Positions 1 to 8,088 of a stretch of DNA of 64,000 nucleotides are shown here, in pieces. A program made the translations under genes and the position numbers. Numbering within the stretch: position 1 is the stretch's first letter; every line of letters starts with the position of its first letter. Source of the DNA: Saprospiraceae bacterium (GTDB lineage: Bacteria > Bacteroidota > Bacteroidia > Chitinophagales > Saprospiraceae). The stretch lies in contig JADKBV010000001.1 of assembly GCA_016714895.1 (NCBI GenBank), positions 434,001 through 498,000 of the forward strand, given 5' to 3'. The notes under the pieces were generated by a model, which was given only the letters and a program-made list of their open reading frames with translations, was not told the origin of the DNA and searched no databases.

Positions 1-885
1 ACCTTTCCTTTTTCCCCCACCCTGATCTACATATCGGGCTGTATCGTTAAAAACTTTCAACATGGGGATGATTCCGTTGGAAGTTCCTCCTGTACCTTTG
101 ATGTAACTACCTTTGGCGCGAACATTATGAATAGAAAGACCTATCCCTCCTGCAGACTGAGAAATTTTGGAACATCTTGCCAAAGTTTCGAAAATACCGG
201 GAATACTGTCATCTACCATGGACAATAAAAAGCACGAAGATAGCTGAGGTTTGGGAGTACCTGCATTAAATAAAGTTGGTGTGGCATGGATAAACCACTT
301 TTCAGACATGAGGTTATAAGTCTCAATAGCTGATGCGATATTTTCACCATGTATGCCTACAGAAGCACGCATCAACATGTGTTGGGGCCTTTCGACCACT
401 TCGCCGTTCATGCGGAGCAAGTAGGATTTTTCAAGGGTTTTAAATCCAAAATAATCAAAACTATAGTCTCTGTCGTAAATGATCACACTATCCAGAATAT
501 CTGCATATTTCTGGATGACTTCGTGGGTTTCTTTTCCGATGAGGCCTGCAGGCTGATTGGTTTTCGGGTCAATGTAATTATACAGTCTTTCCATGGTGGC
601 AGAAAAAGATTTGTCTGTATTTTTGTGAAGATTGGATACTGCGATTCTGGCCGCTAATATGGCAAAATCCGGGTGTCTTGCAGCCATGGAAGCAGCTGTT
701 TCTGCTGCCAGGTTATCCAGTTCTGTGGTTTTTACACCATCGTACAACCCCTGAATGACTCTTTTTGATATTTCAATAGAATCTACGTATTTGGTATTCA
801 GGCCGTAACATAATTTGGTGATTCGGGCTGTGACTTTGTCGAAGCTTACTGCTTCTTTTTTGTTACTTCGTTTAATAACTTGCAT
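1..885 (-). CDS. nrdA: Ribonucleoside-diphosphate reductase alpha subunit, N-terminal part (runs off the left edge)
   Basis: This is the large subunit of class I ribonucleotide reductase, which makes deoxyribonucleotides with the NrdB subunit encoded just upstream. The ATG is at 885 and 295 codons lie in the window without a stop. Residues about 3-95 look like an ATP-cone, the allosteric activity domain (begins [20 protein letters not shown]). The start of the catalytic barrel follows, with [19 protein letters not shown]. Cys218 matches the first redox-active active-site cysteine of the family. The end visible here contains [10 protein letters not shown]. The gene follows nrdB after a 56-base gap on the same strand, so the two are probably co-transcribed from the promoter upstream of nrdB. 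The radical-transfer tyrosines and the C-terminal cysteine pair lie outside the window. Confidence 0.95.
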   Translation of the reverse strand, partial: MQVIKRSNKKEAVSFDKVTARITKLCYGLNTKYVDSIEISKRVIQGLYDGVKTTELDNLAAETAASMAARHPDFAILAARIAVSNLHKNTDKSFSATMERLYNYIDPKTNQPAGLIGKETHEVIQKYADILDSVIIYDRDYSFDYFGFKTLEKSYLLRMNGEVVERPQHMLMRASVGIHGENIASAIETYNLMSEKWFIHATPTLFNAGTPKPQLSSCFLLSMVDDSIPGIFETLARCSKISQSAGGIGLSIHNVRAKGSYIKGTGGTSNGIIPMLKVFNDTARYVDQGGGKRKG

Positions 886-941
886 AGAGGTACATTGTGG
901 ATTAAAAAAATAAAACTGGTTTCAGGATGCAAGCGTGGTTA

Positions 942-1922
942 CTAAAAATCTTCTTCCAGAGAGAATACCTGCTTATCTTTTTCGGCCATTACGCCGGATT
1001 TCTGGTAATCTCCTACCCTTTTCTCAAAAAAGTTTGTTTTTCCTTGTAAAGAAATCATATCCATCCAAGGGAATGGATTTTCAACATTATAAATTCTTTC
1101 GTTTCCGAGCGAAACAAGTAATCTGTCAGATACAAATTCTATATATTGGCACATGAGTTCTGCATTCATTCCGATCAAAGCGACAGGTATGGCGTCCGTC
1201 ACAAACTTTTTTTCTATCTCAACCGCATCAGCGATAATCGCTCTTATGGTTTCTTTTGGCAATTTATTGACTATGTGGTCATTATATAACAAACAGGCAA
1301 AATCACAGTGCATTCCTTCGTCTCTTGAAATAAGTTCGTTGGAGAAGGTCAGTCCGGGCATCAGGCCTCTTTTTTTCAACCAGAAAATGGAGCAAAATGA
1401 TCCGGAAAAGAAAATGCCTTCAACAGCAGCAAAAGCTACCAATCTTTCAGCAAAAGAACCATTGCTGATCCATCTTAATGCCCAATCGGCTTTTTCACCG
1501 ACGCAATCAATCGTGTCGATGGCGTGAAGTAAATATTCTTTTTCTTTATTATCCTTGATATAGGTGTCAATCAACAGAGAATAGGTTTCTGAATGGATAT
1601 TTTCCATCATAATCTGAAACCCATAGAAAAATTTTGCTTCTGTATATTGAACCTCACGTACCATATTTTCTGCGAGATTTTCATTTACGATACCGTCACT
1701 GGCAGCAAAAAAAGCAAGAACATGTTTTATAAAATGTCTTTCATTATCATTCAGTTTATGTTCCCAGTCACTCATGTCCTGATTCAGGTCAATTTCTTCT
1801 GCTGTCCAAAAACTGGCCTCACACTTTTTATAAAAAGCCCATATATCACTATGTTCGATAGGAAAAAGTACAAATCGATTGGGATTTTCAATTAAAATTG
1901 GCTCAGTGGACTGGTTACTCAT
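942..1922 (-). CDS. nrdB: Ribonucleoside-diphosphate reductase beta subunit
   Basis: Small subunit (326 aa) of class I ribonucleotide reductase, which carries the di-iron centre and tyrosyl radical. The expected metal ligands can all be placed: D45 (AEEID), E107 and H110 (MENIHSETY), E168 (VEGIFFSG), E202 and H205 (DEGMHCDF). Y114, four residues after H110, matches the radical tyrosine (E. coli Y122), so this is a tyrosyl-radical type rather than a radical-free or Mn/Fe phenylalanine type. The acidic tail ending SLEEDF fits the flexible peptide that docks on NrdA. It is the first gene of a nrdB-nrdA operon. The 5' leader is long (about 195 bases to the -7 element) and lies next to a DnaA-box cluster. 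Confidence 0.95.
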   Translation of the reverse strand: MSNQSTEPILIENPNRFVLFPIEHSDIWAFYKKCEASFWTAEEIDLNQDMSDWEHKLNDNERHFIKHVLAFFAASDGIVNENLAENMVREVQYTEAKFFYGFQIMMENIHSETYSLLIDTYIKDNKEKEYLLHAIDTIDCVGEKADWALRWISNGSFAERLVAFAAVEGIFFSGSFCSIFWLKKRGLMPGLTFSNELISRDEGMHCDFACLLYNDHIVNKLPKETIRAIIADAVEIEKKFVTDAIPVALIGMNAELMCQYIEFVSDRLLVSLGNERIYNVENPFPWMDMISLQGKTNFFEKRVGDYQKSGVMAEKDKQVFSLEEDF

Positions 1923-2125
1923 AATTCTTATGTTTAGGTACGGATATATGTATATATTTTATAATGTGTCAAAAGTACTTTAAAACTTGTATATGTAAAA
2001 ATTATATTAAATATTTTAATATATATTTTTTTTACTTATCTGTAATAGTCACATTTTGTAATTATTACTTATTACTAAGTTTTACTAAGTATTAAAATTG
2101 CGTTATACGTTCTTTCAACGGTGGT

Positions 2126-2134
2126 GCAAATGTA
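2126..2134 (-). promoter_or_regulatory. Putative -7 promoter element of nrdB-nrdA
   Basis: On the minus strand this reads TACATTTGC, a match to the Bacteroidota -7 consensus TAnnTTTG. No clear -33 TTTG lies at the usual 17-23 base spacing; the nearest are about 31 bases away. The predicted leader is about 195 bases. The DnaA-box palindrome begins 36 bp upstream of this element. Confidence 0.4.
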
Positions 2135-2169
2135 AGTGCTTTTTGTATTATTTCCTGCATGTAATCAAA

Positions 2170-2262
2170 GCAAAGTTATCCACACAATGTGGATAACTTT
2201 GCAATATATTATAAATCAGCATAATATATTCAAATATATCTTTGTTATATGTGGATAACTTT
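2170..2262. promoter_or_regulatory. Cluster of three perfect DnaA boxes upstream of nrdB (replication-linked control region or possible oriC)
   Basis: The DnaA box TTATCCACA occurs at 2176-2184 (plus), 2188-2196 (minus) and 2250-2258 (minus). The first two form a perfect inverted repeat with 15-bp arms (2170-2184 and 2188-2202) around a 3-base spacer. All three copies share the longer 13-mer TGTGGATAACTTT. The DNA between boxes two and three (2203-2249) is almost all A and T. In E. coli, DnaA binds boxes upstream of nrdAB, so a regulatory role is one reading. The other is a replication origin, since origins combine DnaA boxes with an AT-rich unwinding stretch. Confidence 0.65.
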
Positions 2263-2359
2263 TAATATGTAGTTGTCGAAGCTTTCAAAATGTGAGTGTT
2301 ACACATTAGGAAAAAACATAAACTGATTTTAAAGGCATGGAAAGCAATAACAATAATTT

Positions 2360-3163
2360 TTATTTTTTCTGGCGAACAACCTCATACAATAGAATTCCTG
2401 TACTTACTGAAACATTCAGGCTATCCACTTTTCCAAACATGGGAATGATGATGTTCTGGTCACCGGATTTTGTCCATATTTCAGTCAATCCTTTATCTTC
2501 TGCTCCGACTACAATAGCCGTCCTTTTACTGTAGATTACATCAGTATACAATTTTGAAGCTTCGAGGGATGCTGAATATATTTTTATTTCATTCTGCTGA
2601 AGAAAAGAAACAATATTTTCTGATGTACCCGAATAAACCGGCATAGCAAAAATGCAGCCCAGACTGGAGCGTATAATATTCGGATTGTACAAATCTGTTT
2701 TTGGATCAGCGATGATTACTACATCCACTCCCGCACCATCTGCAGTTCTGAGTAGTGCTCCGATATTCCCGGGTTTTTCGGGAGCTTCCGCCACTAATAT
2801 CAAAACAGGTTTGTCCGGAGGAAAATGAAGATCACTCAATTCCTGTTTTTTCATTTTTACAATTGCCAGAAAAGGTTCCGTCGATTCCCGGATGGCGAGT
2901 CGCAGATGAACTTCTCTGCTGATTTCTATGATTTCAGGTTTATGGGCTGCATGTAAACATAATTTTTCAGCATCAAAGTAGGTTGACATATGTTCGGCAA
3001 ACAACAAAGTTTCTATGTCAAAACCTCCCGCAACGGCCATGTGGATTTCTCTCGCCCCTTCGATGATAAAAAGTCCGGATTCTTTTCTGTCTCTGGCTTT
3101 ATCCTGTAGCAGGATGATTTTTTTAACCAACGGGTTTTTAAGACTTTTTATGCTTTTGAGCAT
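2360..3163 (-). CDS. TrmH/SpoU-family RNA 2'-O-methyltransferase
   Basis: A SAM-dependent RNA ribose methyltransferase of the SPOUT (TrmH/SpoU) class. The three family motifs are present: PGNIGALLRTADGAG (motif 1), IVVGAEDKGL (motif 2) and IIIPMFGKVDSLNVSVSTGI (motif 3). An N-terminal substrate-binding region with GLFIIEGAREI precedes the fold. The frame is open to an ATG at 3208, but that start would overlap the upstream gene by 41 bases. The ATG at 3163, four bases after the preceding stop, begins MLKSIKSLKNPLVKK, which matches the usual family start and gives 267 aa. The target (rRNA or tRNA) cannot be told from sequence. It probably shares an operon with the upstream DUF368 gene. Confidence 0.88.
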   Translation of the reverse strand: MLKSIKSLKNPLVKKIILLQDKARDRKESGLFIIEGAREIHMAVAGGFDIETLLFAEHMSTYFDAEKLCLHAAHKPEIIEISREVHLRLAIRESTEPFLAIVKMKKQELSDLHFPPDKPVLILVAEAPEKPGNIGALLRTADGAGVDVVIIADPKTDLYNPNIIRSSLGCIFAMPVYSGTSENIVSFLQQNEIKIYSASLEASKLYTDVIYSKRTAIVVGAEDKGLTEIWTKSGDQNIIIPMFGKVDSLNVSVSTGILLYEVVRQKK

Positions 3164-3167
3164 GTCA

Positions 3168-4154
3168 TTATACTTTAACTCCGGACGATCTGTCCATGAT
3201 ATATACAATCAGAAATCCGAAAACTAAACAAACCAAAGTTTCCAAGGTTTTTGGCGTCGACCAATACAGCGCGGGCAAAACCTGAACTTCCGACATAACT
3301 TTAAATGATTCTGCCGGCAAAGATTTTAACATGTCAGCATTGGTGATCATCTGAATTTCTCCGGTTTCTTTGATAAATACCGTCTCAATATTTCTCCAAG
3401 GCCATATTTTATTTAACGAACCTAACAGGAATCCTGTCAGAATTGCTAATGTGATTTCTTTATATCGGTCAAATAACCATGAAAATACTCTTGAAAAAGT
3501 CATCGCTCCGGCAATCAATCCCAATACAAATACAAAAATAACAGAGATAGAAGCAAGATCAAATTGCGTGAGTATAGACTTGACATTACTGAGGATATAA
3601 TAATACATACCCATTAAAACCAACATAAAACTCCCCGAAATTCCGGGAAGCAACATGGCGGATATAGCTATCATGGCGGAAATAAATACAAACAGATAGG
3701 AAGTATTTCCTTCGGAAGGAGTCAATATGGTAATCCCATATGCTATCAGAAAACCGACAACCAATCCGACAATATTGTACAAGTCTTTAATAGAAAATTG
3801 TCTTCCGATAAATAAGGCTGAAGCCAATATCAAGCCGAAAAAAAATCCCCAGAGAGGCTCGGGAAAGTGTTCTAATAAATACGTGATGGCAAAAACACCA
3901 ATAACAATACCCACCGCCATACCTCCGCCCAGATTTAAGACAAAAGGAAGGTTAATGTGTTGTCCTGCTTTCTGAAATTCACCTTTACGTATCCATTGTA
4001 TCAAACCCAGGTCAAAAGATTTGATGGAGTGCAAAAGGTCTTCGTAAATACCCGTTATAAAAGCTATGGTTCCTCCGGAAACACCGGGAATAATTTCTGC
4101 AACTCCCATGGCCATTCCTTTTAAAATGATAGCCGGTCTTAAGGAAAATTTCAT
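3168..4154 (-). CDS. DUF368 membrane protein, probable undecaprenyl-phosphate translocase (PopT-like)
   Basis: A polytopic inner-membrane protein of 328 aa with about eight to ten hydrophobic segments. The N-terminus carries the family signature GVAEIIPGVSGGTIAFITGIY, and a similar LLPGISGSFMLVLMGMYY motif occurs in the middle, as expected from the internal duplication of DUF368. Members of this family have been shown to recycle undecaprenyl phosphate across the membrane for cell-wall and surface-polymer synthesis (PopT). That function is transferred by family, not proven here. It lies 12 bases downstream of the S1/P1-like nuclease gene and its stop is four bases before the methyltransferase start, so the three genes may be one transcript. 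Confidence 0.88.
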   Translation of the reverse strand: MKFSLRPAIILKGMAMGVAEIIPGVSGGTIAFITGIYEDLLHSIKSFDLGLIQWIRKGEFQKAGQHINLPFVLNLGGGMAVGIVIGVFAITYLLEHFPEPLWGFFFGLILASALFIGRQFSIKDLYNIVGLVVGFLIAYGITILTPSEGNTSYLFVFISAMIAISAMLLPGISGSFMLVLMGMYYYILSNVKSILTQFDLASISVIFVFVLGLIAGAMTFSRVFSWLFDRYKEITLAILTGFLLGSLNKIWPWRNIETVFIKETGEIQMITNADMLKSLPAESFKVMSEVQVLPALYWSTPKTLETLVCLVFGFLIVYIMDRSSGVKV

Positions 4155-4166
4155 AAAATATTTGAT

Positions 4167-5387
4167 TTATTCATTATCATGTGCTCTTGTCTGAACATTT
4201 TTGTCCGGTATTATCGGTTCTGTGTCCACGACGTTTGTTTTGAGGCCACTCAGGTCAGGTTGACCCGCATTTACCCAGGCAGTATACCAAAGGCTGCCTA
4301 TAGCGTGAATACTGGCCCTCATCTGATCTTCTACCATAGTCCCCATAGCTTTGGAATAAGCATCTGCATACTCTTCACATTGAATCCGAACAGTCTGACT
4401 CAATCTTTCGTCGTAACAATATTGACGATCCAGCGGAAACTCTTTACTAAGACGTTTTTCAATGGCAAGGACTGAATCCAGATGACTATGGGCATTAATG
4501 ACTATATCCCAGATAAATTCTCTTGGATTTTCGATATACGTGGCCTGGCCAACAAAAAAATCATATCTCGATTCAGCAAAAAGTTCAGGAATCCTGGATT
4601 CCCAAAAGGCGTGGATACCCACCTGATCTGTAAATTGTCCGTTGTAGTTTTTGGTGGTATGCAAAGGCACATGTGCATCACTTACGTAATGACCAAATTC
4701 AGATATCATGCGCAACAAAAGGTCTTCATTTTTATTTTGGAAGGTTTTGGTGAGCCGTTCCAACATACTTTCGATGTGGTAAGGAACAATACCATATGCA
4801 GAAAATTTATCTACAATAATCATTTTTCCTTCGTGTCCTGAAAATTGGTTGGTCTCAAACAATTCATTCAGGTCATAATGACTCATCACCCACTCATCTT
4901 CGTAATACATCGGCTTGATCACCCTTTTCCAATATTTCAGAAAAGTGGGATAATCCAGACCTACCGTTTTCCACATCTGATTTTCAACAGAAAGAAAAAT
5001 ACTGTCCGAAGTCAGTGTATGTTTGATTTCAACAGTATCTTTTCCTTTTACGTAATAAAATGAAGCATATTTTATCAATGCTTCTTCAAAATCACGGGGA
5101 ACATTCGGAAATGGTATTTTGTCCCAATGATCTATATCTATGTAGTGACGTACACCTTCATGTTTGGTAGCATATCTTCTTTTGTCAGGATCGATGGCAT
5201 GTTCTGTGATGTATAAGATGTTATTTTTATAATAACCAAACATTTCCTGAGGCAACGTATACACAGCCATCTGATTGATCAATCTGTGTCCATAAAATCC
5301 CCAGGCTTCCGGTTTTTCTTGTGGAGCAGGTATGGTCGGTTCTCCACTTAAAAATAAATTAAAAAAAAGAAAGCTGATGAAATACAT
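4167..5387 (-). CDS. Secreted S1/P1-like nuclease (zinc-dependent phosphodiesterase fold)
   Basis: A 406-aa exported protein. A hydrophobic signal segment occupies residues 1-14. The later WGFYGHRLIN (W29, H34) matches the W1/H6 zinc-binding start of S1/P1 nucleases and phospholipase C. Further ligand candidates follow the family order: D66, H81, then HYVSDAHVPLH (H233, D237, H243) and IHAFWESRIPE (H259, E263). In S1/P1 nucleases the last pair is HxxxD; here it is HxxxE, a conservative change. Family members cleave single-stranded nucleic acids and 3'-nucleotides. Phospholipase C activity cannot be excluded. The extra C-terminal tail after about residue 375 is not recognised. A candidate -7 element lies at 5461-5468. 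Confidence 0.75.
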   Translation of the reverse strand: MYFISFLFFNLFLSGEPTIPAPQEKPEAWGFYGHRLINQMAVYTLPQEMFGYYKNNILYITEHAIDPDKRRYATKHEGVRHYIDIDHWDKIPFPNVPRDFEEALIKYASFYYVKGKDTVEIKHTLTSDSIFLSVENQMWKTVGLDYPTFLKYWKRVIKPMYYEDEWVMSHYDLNELFETNQFSGHEGKMIIVDKFSAYGIVPYHIESMLERLTKTFQNKNEDLLLRMISEFGHYVSDAHVPLHTTKNYNGQFTDQVGIHAFWESRIPELFAESRYDFFVGQATYIENPREFIWDIVINAHSHLDSVLAIEKRLSKEFPLDRQYCYDERLSQTVRIQCEEYADAYSKAMGTMVEDQMRASIHAIGSLWYTAWVNAGQPDLSGLKTNVVDTEPIIPDKNVQTRAHDNE

Positions 5388-5460
5388 CTTTAAGCGACTT
5401 GGTATTTAAATTGGTTGATCACATGAAACATTAAAAAACAATTATCTGATTTTGATCGAC

Positions 5461-5468
5461 CAAAGTTA
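5461..5468 (-). promoter_or_regulatory. Putative -7 element of the S1/P1-like nuclease operon
   Basis: The minus strand reads TAACTTTG (TAnnTTTG consensus). A TTTG lies 16 bases further upstream (5485-5488), slightly closer than usual. The nuclease start is 73 bases downstream. Confidence 0.4.
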
Positions 5469-5568
5469 GTGCTTTCTGCTCATTCAAACCCTCAAATCAA
5501 CATAATATTGAAACAATTTTAAACAAAAGCTAAGAATATAAACTTTAGTTAACAGTAAAATTAAAAAA

Positions 5569-6141
5569 ATGAAAATCATTTTAAAGTGGATATTCGTCAC
5601 AAACATTATGCTGACTACCTATTATATGCAGGCTCAGATCATTCGAAGACCTTCGCCCGGTATTGAAGAAAGGAACACTGATGATGAAGAGGTCTCAAAA
5701 TATGATGCGCTTACAGCTGATATAAAAATCGGAAATTTAGGTTTTTTTGGCAATCTTTTTATTTCAGGTAAAACAAATGTGGGTTACCAGATCACCCCTT
5801 GGCTCAACGGAGGTATTGGAGGCAAAGTTTTTTATACACAGATATTTGTTCCCTCTGCTCCGGATTTTAAATATACCGATTTAGGAGGTTTTGCCTATGC
5901 GCGTGCCAAAGTTTTCAGAAATTTTTTCGCACAAGTGGAATATCACTACACCTCATTTGATTATGTCAGTCCCCTTCTGACCGGTGCCAATATCAGTTAT
6001 CCGACAATCGGAGCAGGATACGTCTCCGGTAACGGCCCTTGGAAATTTGGTCTTGAACTTAATTTTTTGGTTAACGAACTGGCAAGAGATTATCAGGGAT
6101 CTGTCCTTGAATATTGGACAGGAGCGTTTTATCATTTTTAA
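5569..6141 (+). CDS. Small outer-membrane beta-barrel-like protein, function unknown
   Basis: A 190-aa protein with a signal peptide ending near MQAQ (residue 23). The rest alternates short hydrophobic and polar stretches rich in aromatic and glycine residues, such as FFGNLFISGKTNVGYQ and FAQVEYHYTSF. It ends in phenylalanine, as outer-membrane barrels do. Eight strands would fit its length. It has no recognised family motif. It stands alone, divergent from the S1/P1-like gene and convergent with the next gene, with which it shares a bidirectional terminator. Confidence 0.75.
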   Translation: MKIILKWIFVTNIMLTTYYMQAQIIRRPSPGIEERNTDDEEVSKYDALTADIKIGNLGFFGNLFISGKTNVGYQITPWLNGGIGGKVFYTQIFVPSAPDFKYTDLGGFAYARAKVFRNFFAQVEYHYTSFDYVSPLLTGANISYPTIGAGYVSGNGPWKFGLELNFLVNELARDYQGSVLEYWTGAFYHF

Positions 6142-6174
6142 ACCTCCAATATTTTAATTGCTTTTTATAAAAAT

Positions 6175-6214
6175 AAAAAAACCGGTTTTACAACACATAA
6201 AACCGGTTTTTTAT
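6175..6214. terminator. Bidirectional intrinsic terminator between convergent genes
   Basis: An inverted repeat with arms around AAAACCGGTTTTA and TAAAACCGGTTTT and a seven-base loop (CAACACA, 6191-6197). The stem is flanked by A-runs and T-runs on both sides, so it can act for the plus-strand gene ending at 6141 and the minus-strand gene ending at 6227. Confidence 0.85.
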
Positions 6215-6226
6215 TTATTTTAATCC

Positions 6227-7951
6227 TTAAAACTTGATGAATCTGCCTGTATATATGGCATCTTTTGATTTTACTATAATCTGATAGTTGCCTGCAGAAA
6301 GCGTATTGACAGCGATCTTGTCGGACAACAAAATATCGGCTACTTTTGTACCATCCATTCTGAAAATGGTAATAGCTTCAACCTGAATATCTTTGGTAAT
6401 CTGAATATAATCACTCGCCGGATTAGGAAATACCTGAAGCGAAAATATTTCGGTGTCAAACGTTGAAGTGGCCAGTACAAAATCGTTCATATACCGCGGC
6501 AGTAACTGATATCCGCCTTCCAGAGGAGGGGTGGCATTGATGGAAAACTGACTCAGCAAGCCGGTGACATTAAATTTGTCTCCTGTAGGAGCCGGTTGTG
6601 TATATAAATTCACATCATTATCTATACGGATTGAAAAAGTTGTCTGACCATTGGTCATATCCACGTTAAAACCTGCACCCATTCCTGTCCATTGACTCCT
6701 GTCAATGAATGAAACATTCTGAACCGTCAATAATCCGGACTCATTTTCTTCTGTAAAGGAAGTGACCACTTTGGCGGGAACCAAAGATTGATCAATAGCA
6801 AGAACATTTATATTATCGGCATTGATCTGAGTCAAACCTCTGAATTGAGCTACTGTTCCTTTGACTGATAATCTGTCACCTTCAATCACGGAATATCCCA
6901 GGGAATTGGAAGCATTAAAAATGCCTATACCTCTTCCGTTATTATCCTGAATCGTAAACTGAAGTCCGCCCTGGCGAACATTGATGCCATAAACCACTCC
7001 TTCGACCGTACATTTAATACCTAAAGAATCTGCCACGCCTTCACCATTTACTCCTTTAAGAGATGCGATTGTCCGAAGCGGGTACTCATCAATAACCACA
7101 TCTTCAATTACAGTGACTGTACCTGTCATACCTCCGTTGGCGTGAAGATCACATTGATAATTGTAAAAGCCAGGTTTGGTAAATGTATAATCAAAGGTCC
7201 ATGGCGCAGCAGCCGGTACTCCACTCAGAAATCCCTCAGGATTGGATGGAAAAGTAGCCAGACTTCCGTTAACATTATGAACACCTTCTGTGTTATCCCA
7301 ACGTACGGTTTCACCTACGTTAATGGTAATATCTTTAGGCGTAAATTGATTATTTGTGATGATAACCGTTACATCCGCTGAAGAACCACACGGTGGAATA
7401 CTGTTTCCTGCACCTGGTGTACCATAGATATTTTTGCCGTTTAAAACAATCATCAGGTCGTTTTCAGACACCTTCCAATTATTGCCGTCATTCGGGTCTG
7501 CCAAAGGATTACACAATTCAATAGAACGTCCATCTCCATCAGTACCTTCCATGATGGTAGGCCATGGTGCCATATCAGATAAAGTAAAATCTACGATTTC
7601 CGTTCCGGCAGCATCTGCAAGTGTGATTCTCTCACCACCGTTGCTAAGTGCACCTGAAGTCCATTGCATAGCGCTGATGCCATAAACTGTTTCAAAAGCT
7701 GCAGACTTTACAACCACCAACATATATTCTCCGGCATTGATTGTCGCACTTCCAAACGTGTGTGTGACTCCCCGGGTAATTTTATATCCTTCGAGGTTAA
7801 CACTTTGGGTTCCTGCATTATATAATTCAATATATTCCAAAGAATCAGTACCGTCCTCAGGTGGATTGTAGGATAACTCTGTAATAACTATCTGCGAGTG
7901 TGCATACAACGCAGCGAATAAAAATAATAAAATAGGTAAAAATCTTCTCAT
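6227..7951 (-). CDS. T9SS-exported protein with lamin-tail, cupredoxin and OB-fold-like domains
   Basis: A 574-aa secreted protein. Order: signal peptide (1-20); lamin-tail-like domain (about 21-180, with ITELSYNPPEDGTDSLEYIELYN); a plastocyanin-like domain (about 192-283); an OB-fold-like region (about 290-490); and a type A T9SS sorting domain (about 500-574, with VFPNPASDYIQI). In the cupredoxin part, H225, C267, H270 and M275 (YQCDLHANGGM) give a complete type 1 copper site. The protein may therefore carry an electron or sense copper at the cell surface; this is inference. Lamin-tail domains in bacteria occur on surface nucleases and adhesins. No catalytic motif was seen. Confidence 0.82.
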   Translation of the reverse strand: MRRFLPILLFLFAALYAHSQIVITELSYNPPEDGTDSLEYIELYNAGTQSVNLEGYKITRGVTHTFGSATINAGEYMLVVVKSAAFETVYGISAMQWTSGALSNGGERITLADAAGTEIVDFTLSDMAPWPTIMEGTDGDGRSIELCNPLADPNDGNNWKVSENDLMIVLNGKNIYGTPGAGNSIPPCGSSADVTVIITNNQFTPKDITINVGETVRWDNTEGVHNVNGSLATFPSNPEGFLSGVPAAAPWTFDYTFTKPGFYNYQCDLHANGGMTGTVTVIEDVVIDEYPLRTIASLKGVNGEGVADSLGIKCTVEGVVYGINVRQGGLQFTIQDNNGRGIGIFNASNSLGYSVIEGDRLSVKGTVAQFRGLTQINADNINVLAIDQSLVPAKVVTSFTEENESGLLTVQNVSFIDRSQWTGMGAGFNVDMTNGQTTFSIRIDNDVNLYTQPAPTGDKFNVTGLLSQFSINATPPLEGGYQLLPRYMNDFVLATSTFDTEIFSLQVFPNPASDYIQITKDIQVEAITIFRMDGTKVADILLSDKIAVNTLSAGNYQIIVKSKDAIYTGRFIKF

Positions 7952-8056
7952 GCTGTTTTATTTAATTTGCAAATGAAGGCACTAAATTAGGTATTATTTT
8001 TGAACTTATTGTGAAATATTTATGAAAATGCGATGAACAGAATGAGAAAATAATAC

Positions 8057-8064
8057 TACTTTTG
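8057..8064 (+). promoter_or_regulatory. Putative -7 element of the amidohydrolase operon
   Basis: TACTTTTG matches TAnnTTTG. The predicted transcript starts shortly before the ATG at 8089. This argues against the TTG at 8062 as start codon, since it overlaps this element. Confidence 0.45.
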
Positions 8065-8088
8065 GAATTTTCAATTAAAATCAGGTTT

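Noticed and set aside
3164..3208. Longer start of the TrmH-family gene
   Set aside because: It would overlap the DUF368 gene; the ATG at 3163 fits the family N-terminus better.
8062..8088. Nine-codon N-terminal extension of the M20 enzyme from a TTG
   Set aside because: The TTG overlaps the -7 promoter element and the ATG at 8089 gives a standard signal peptide.
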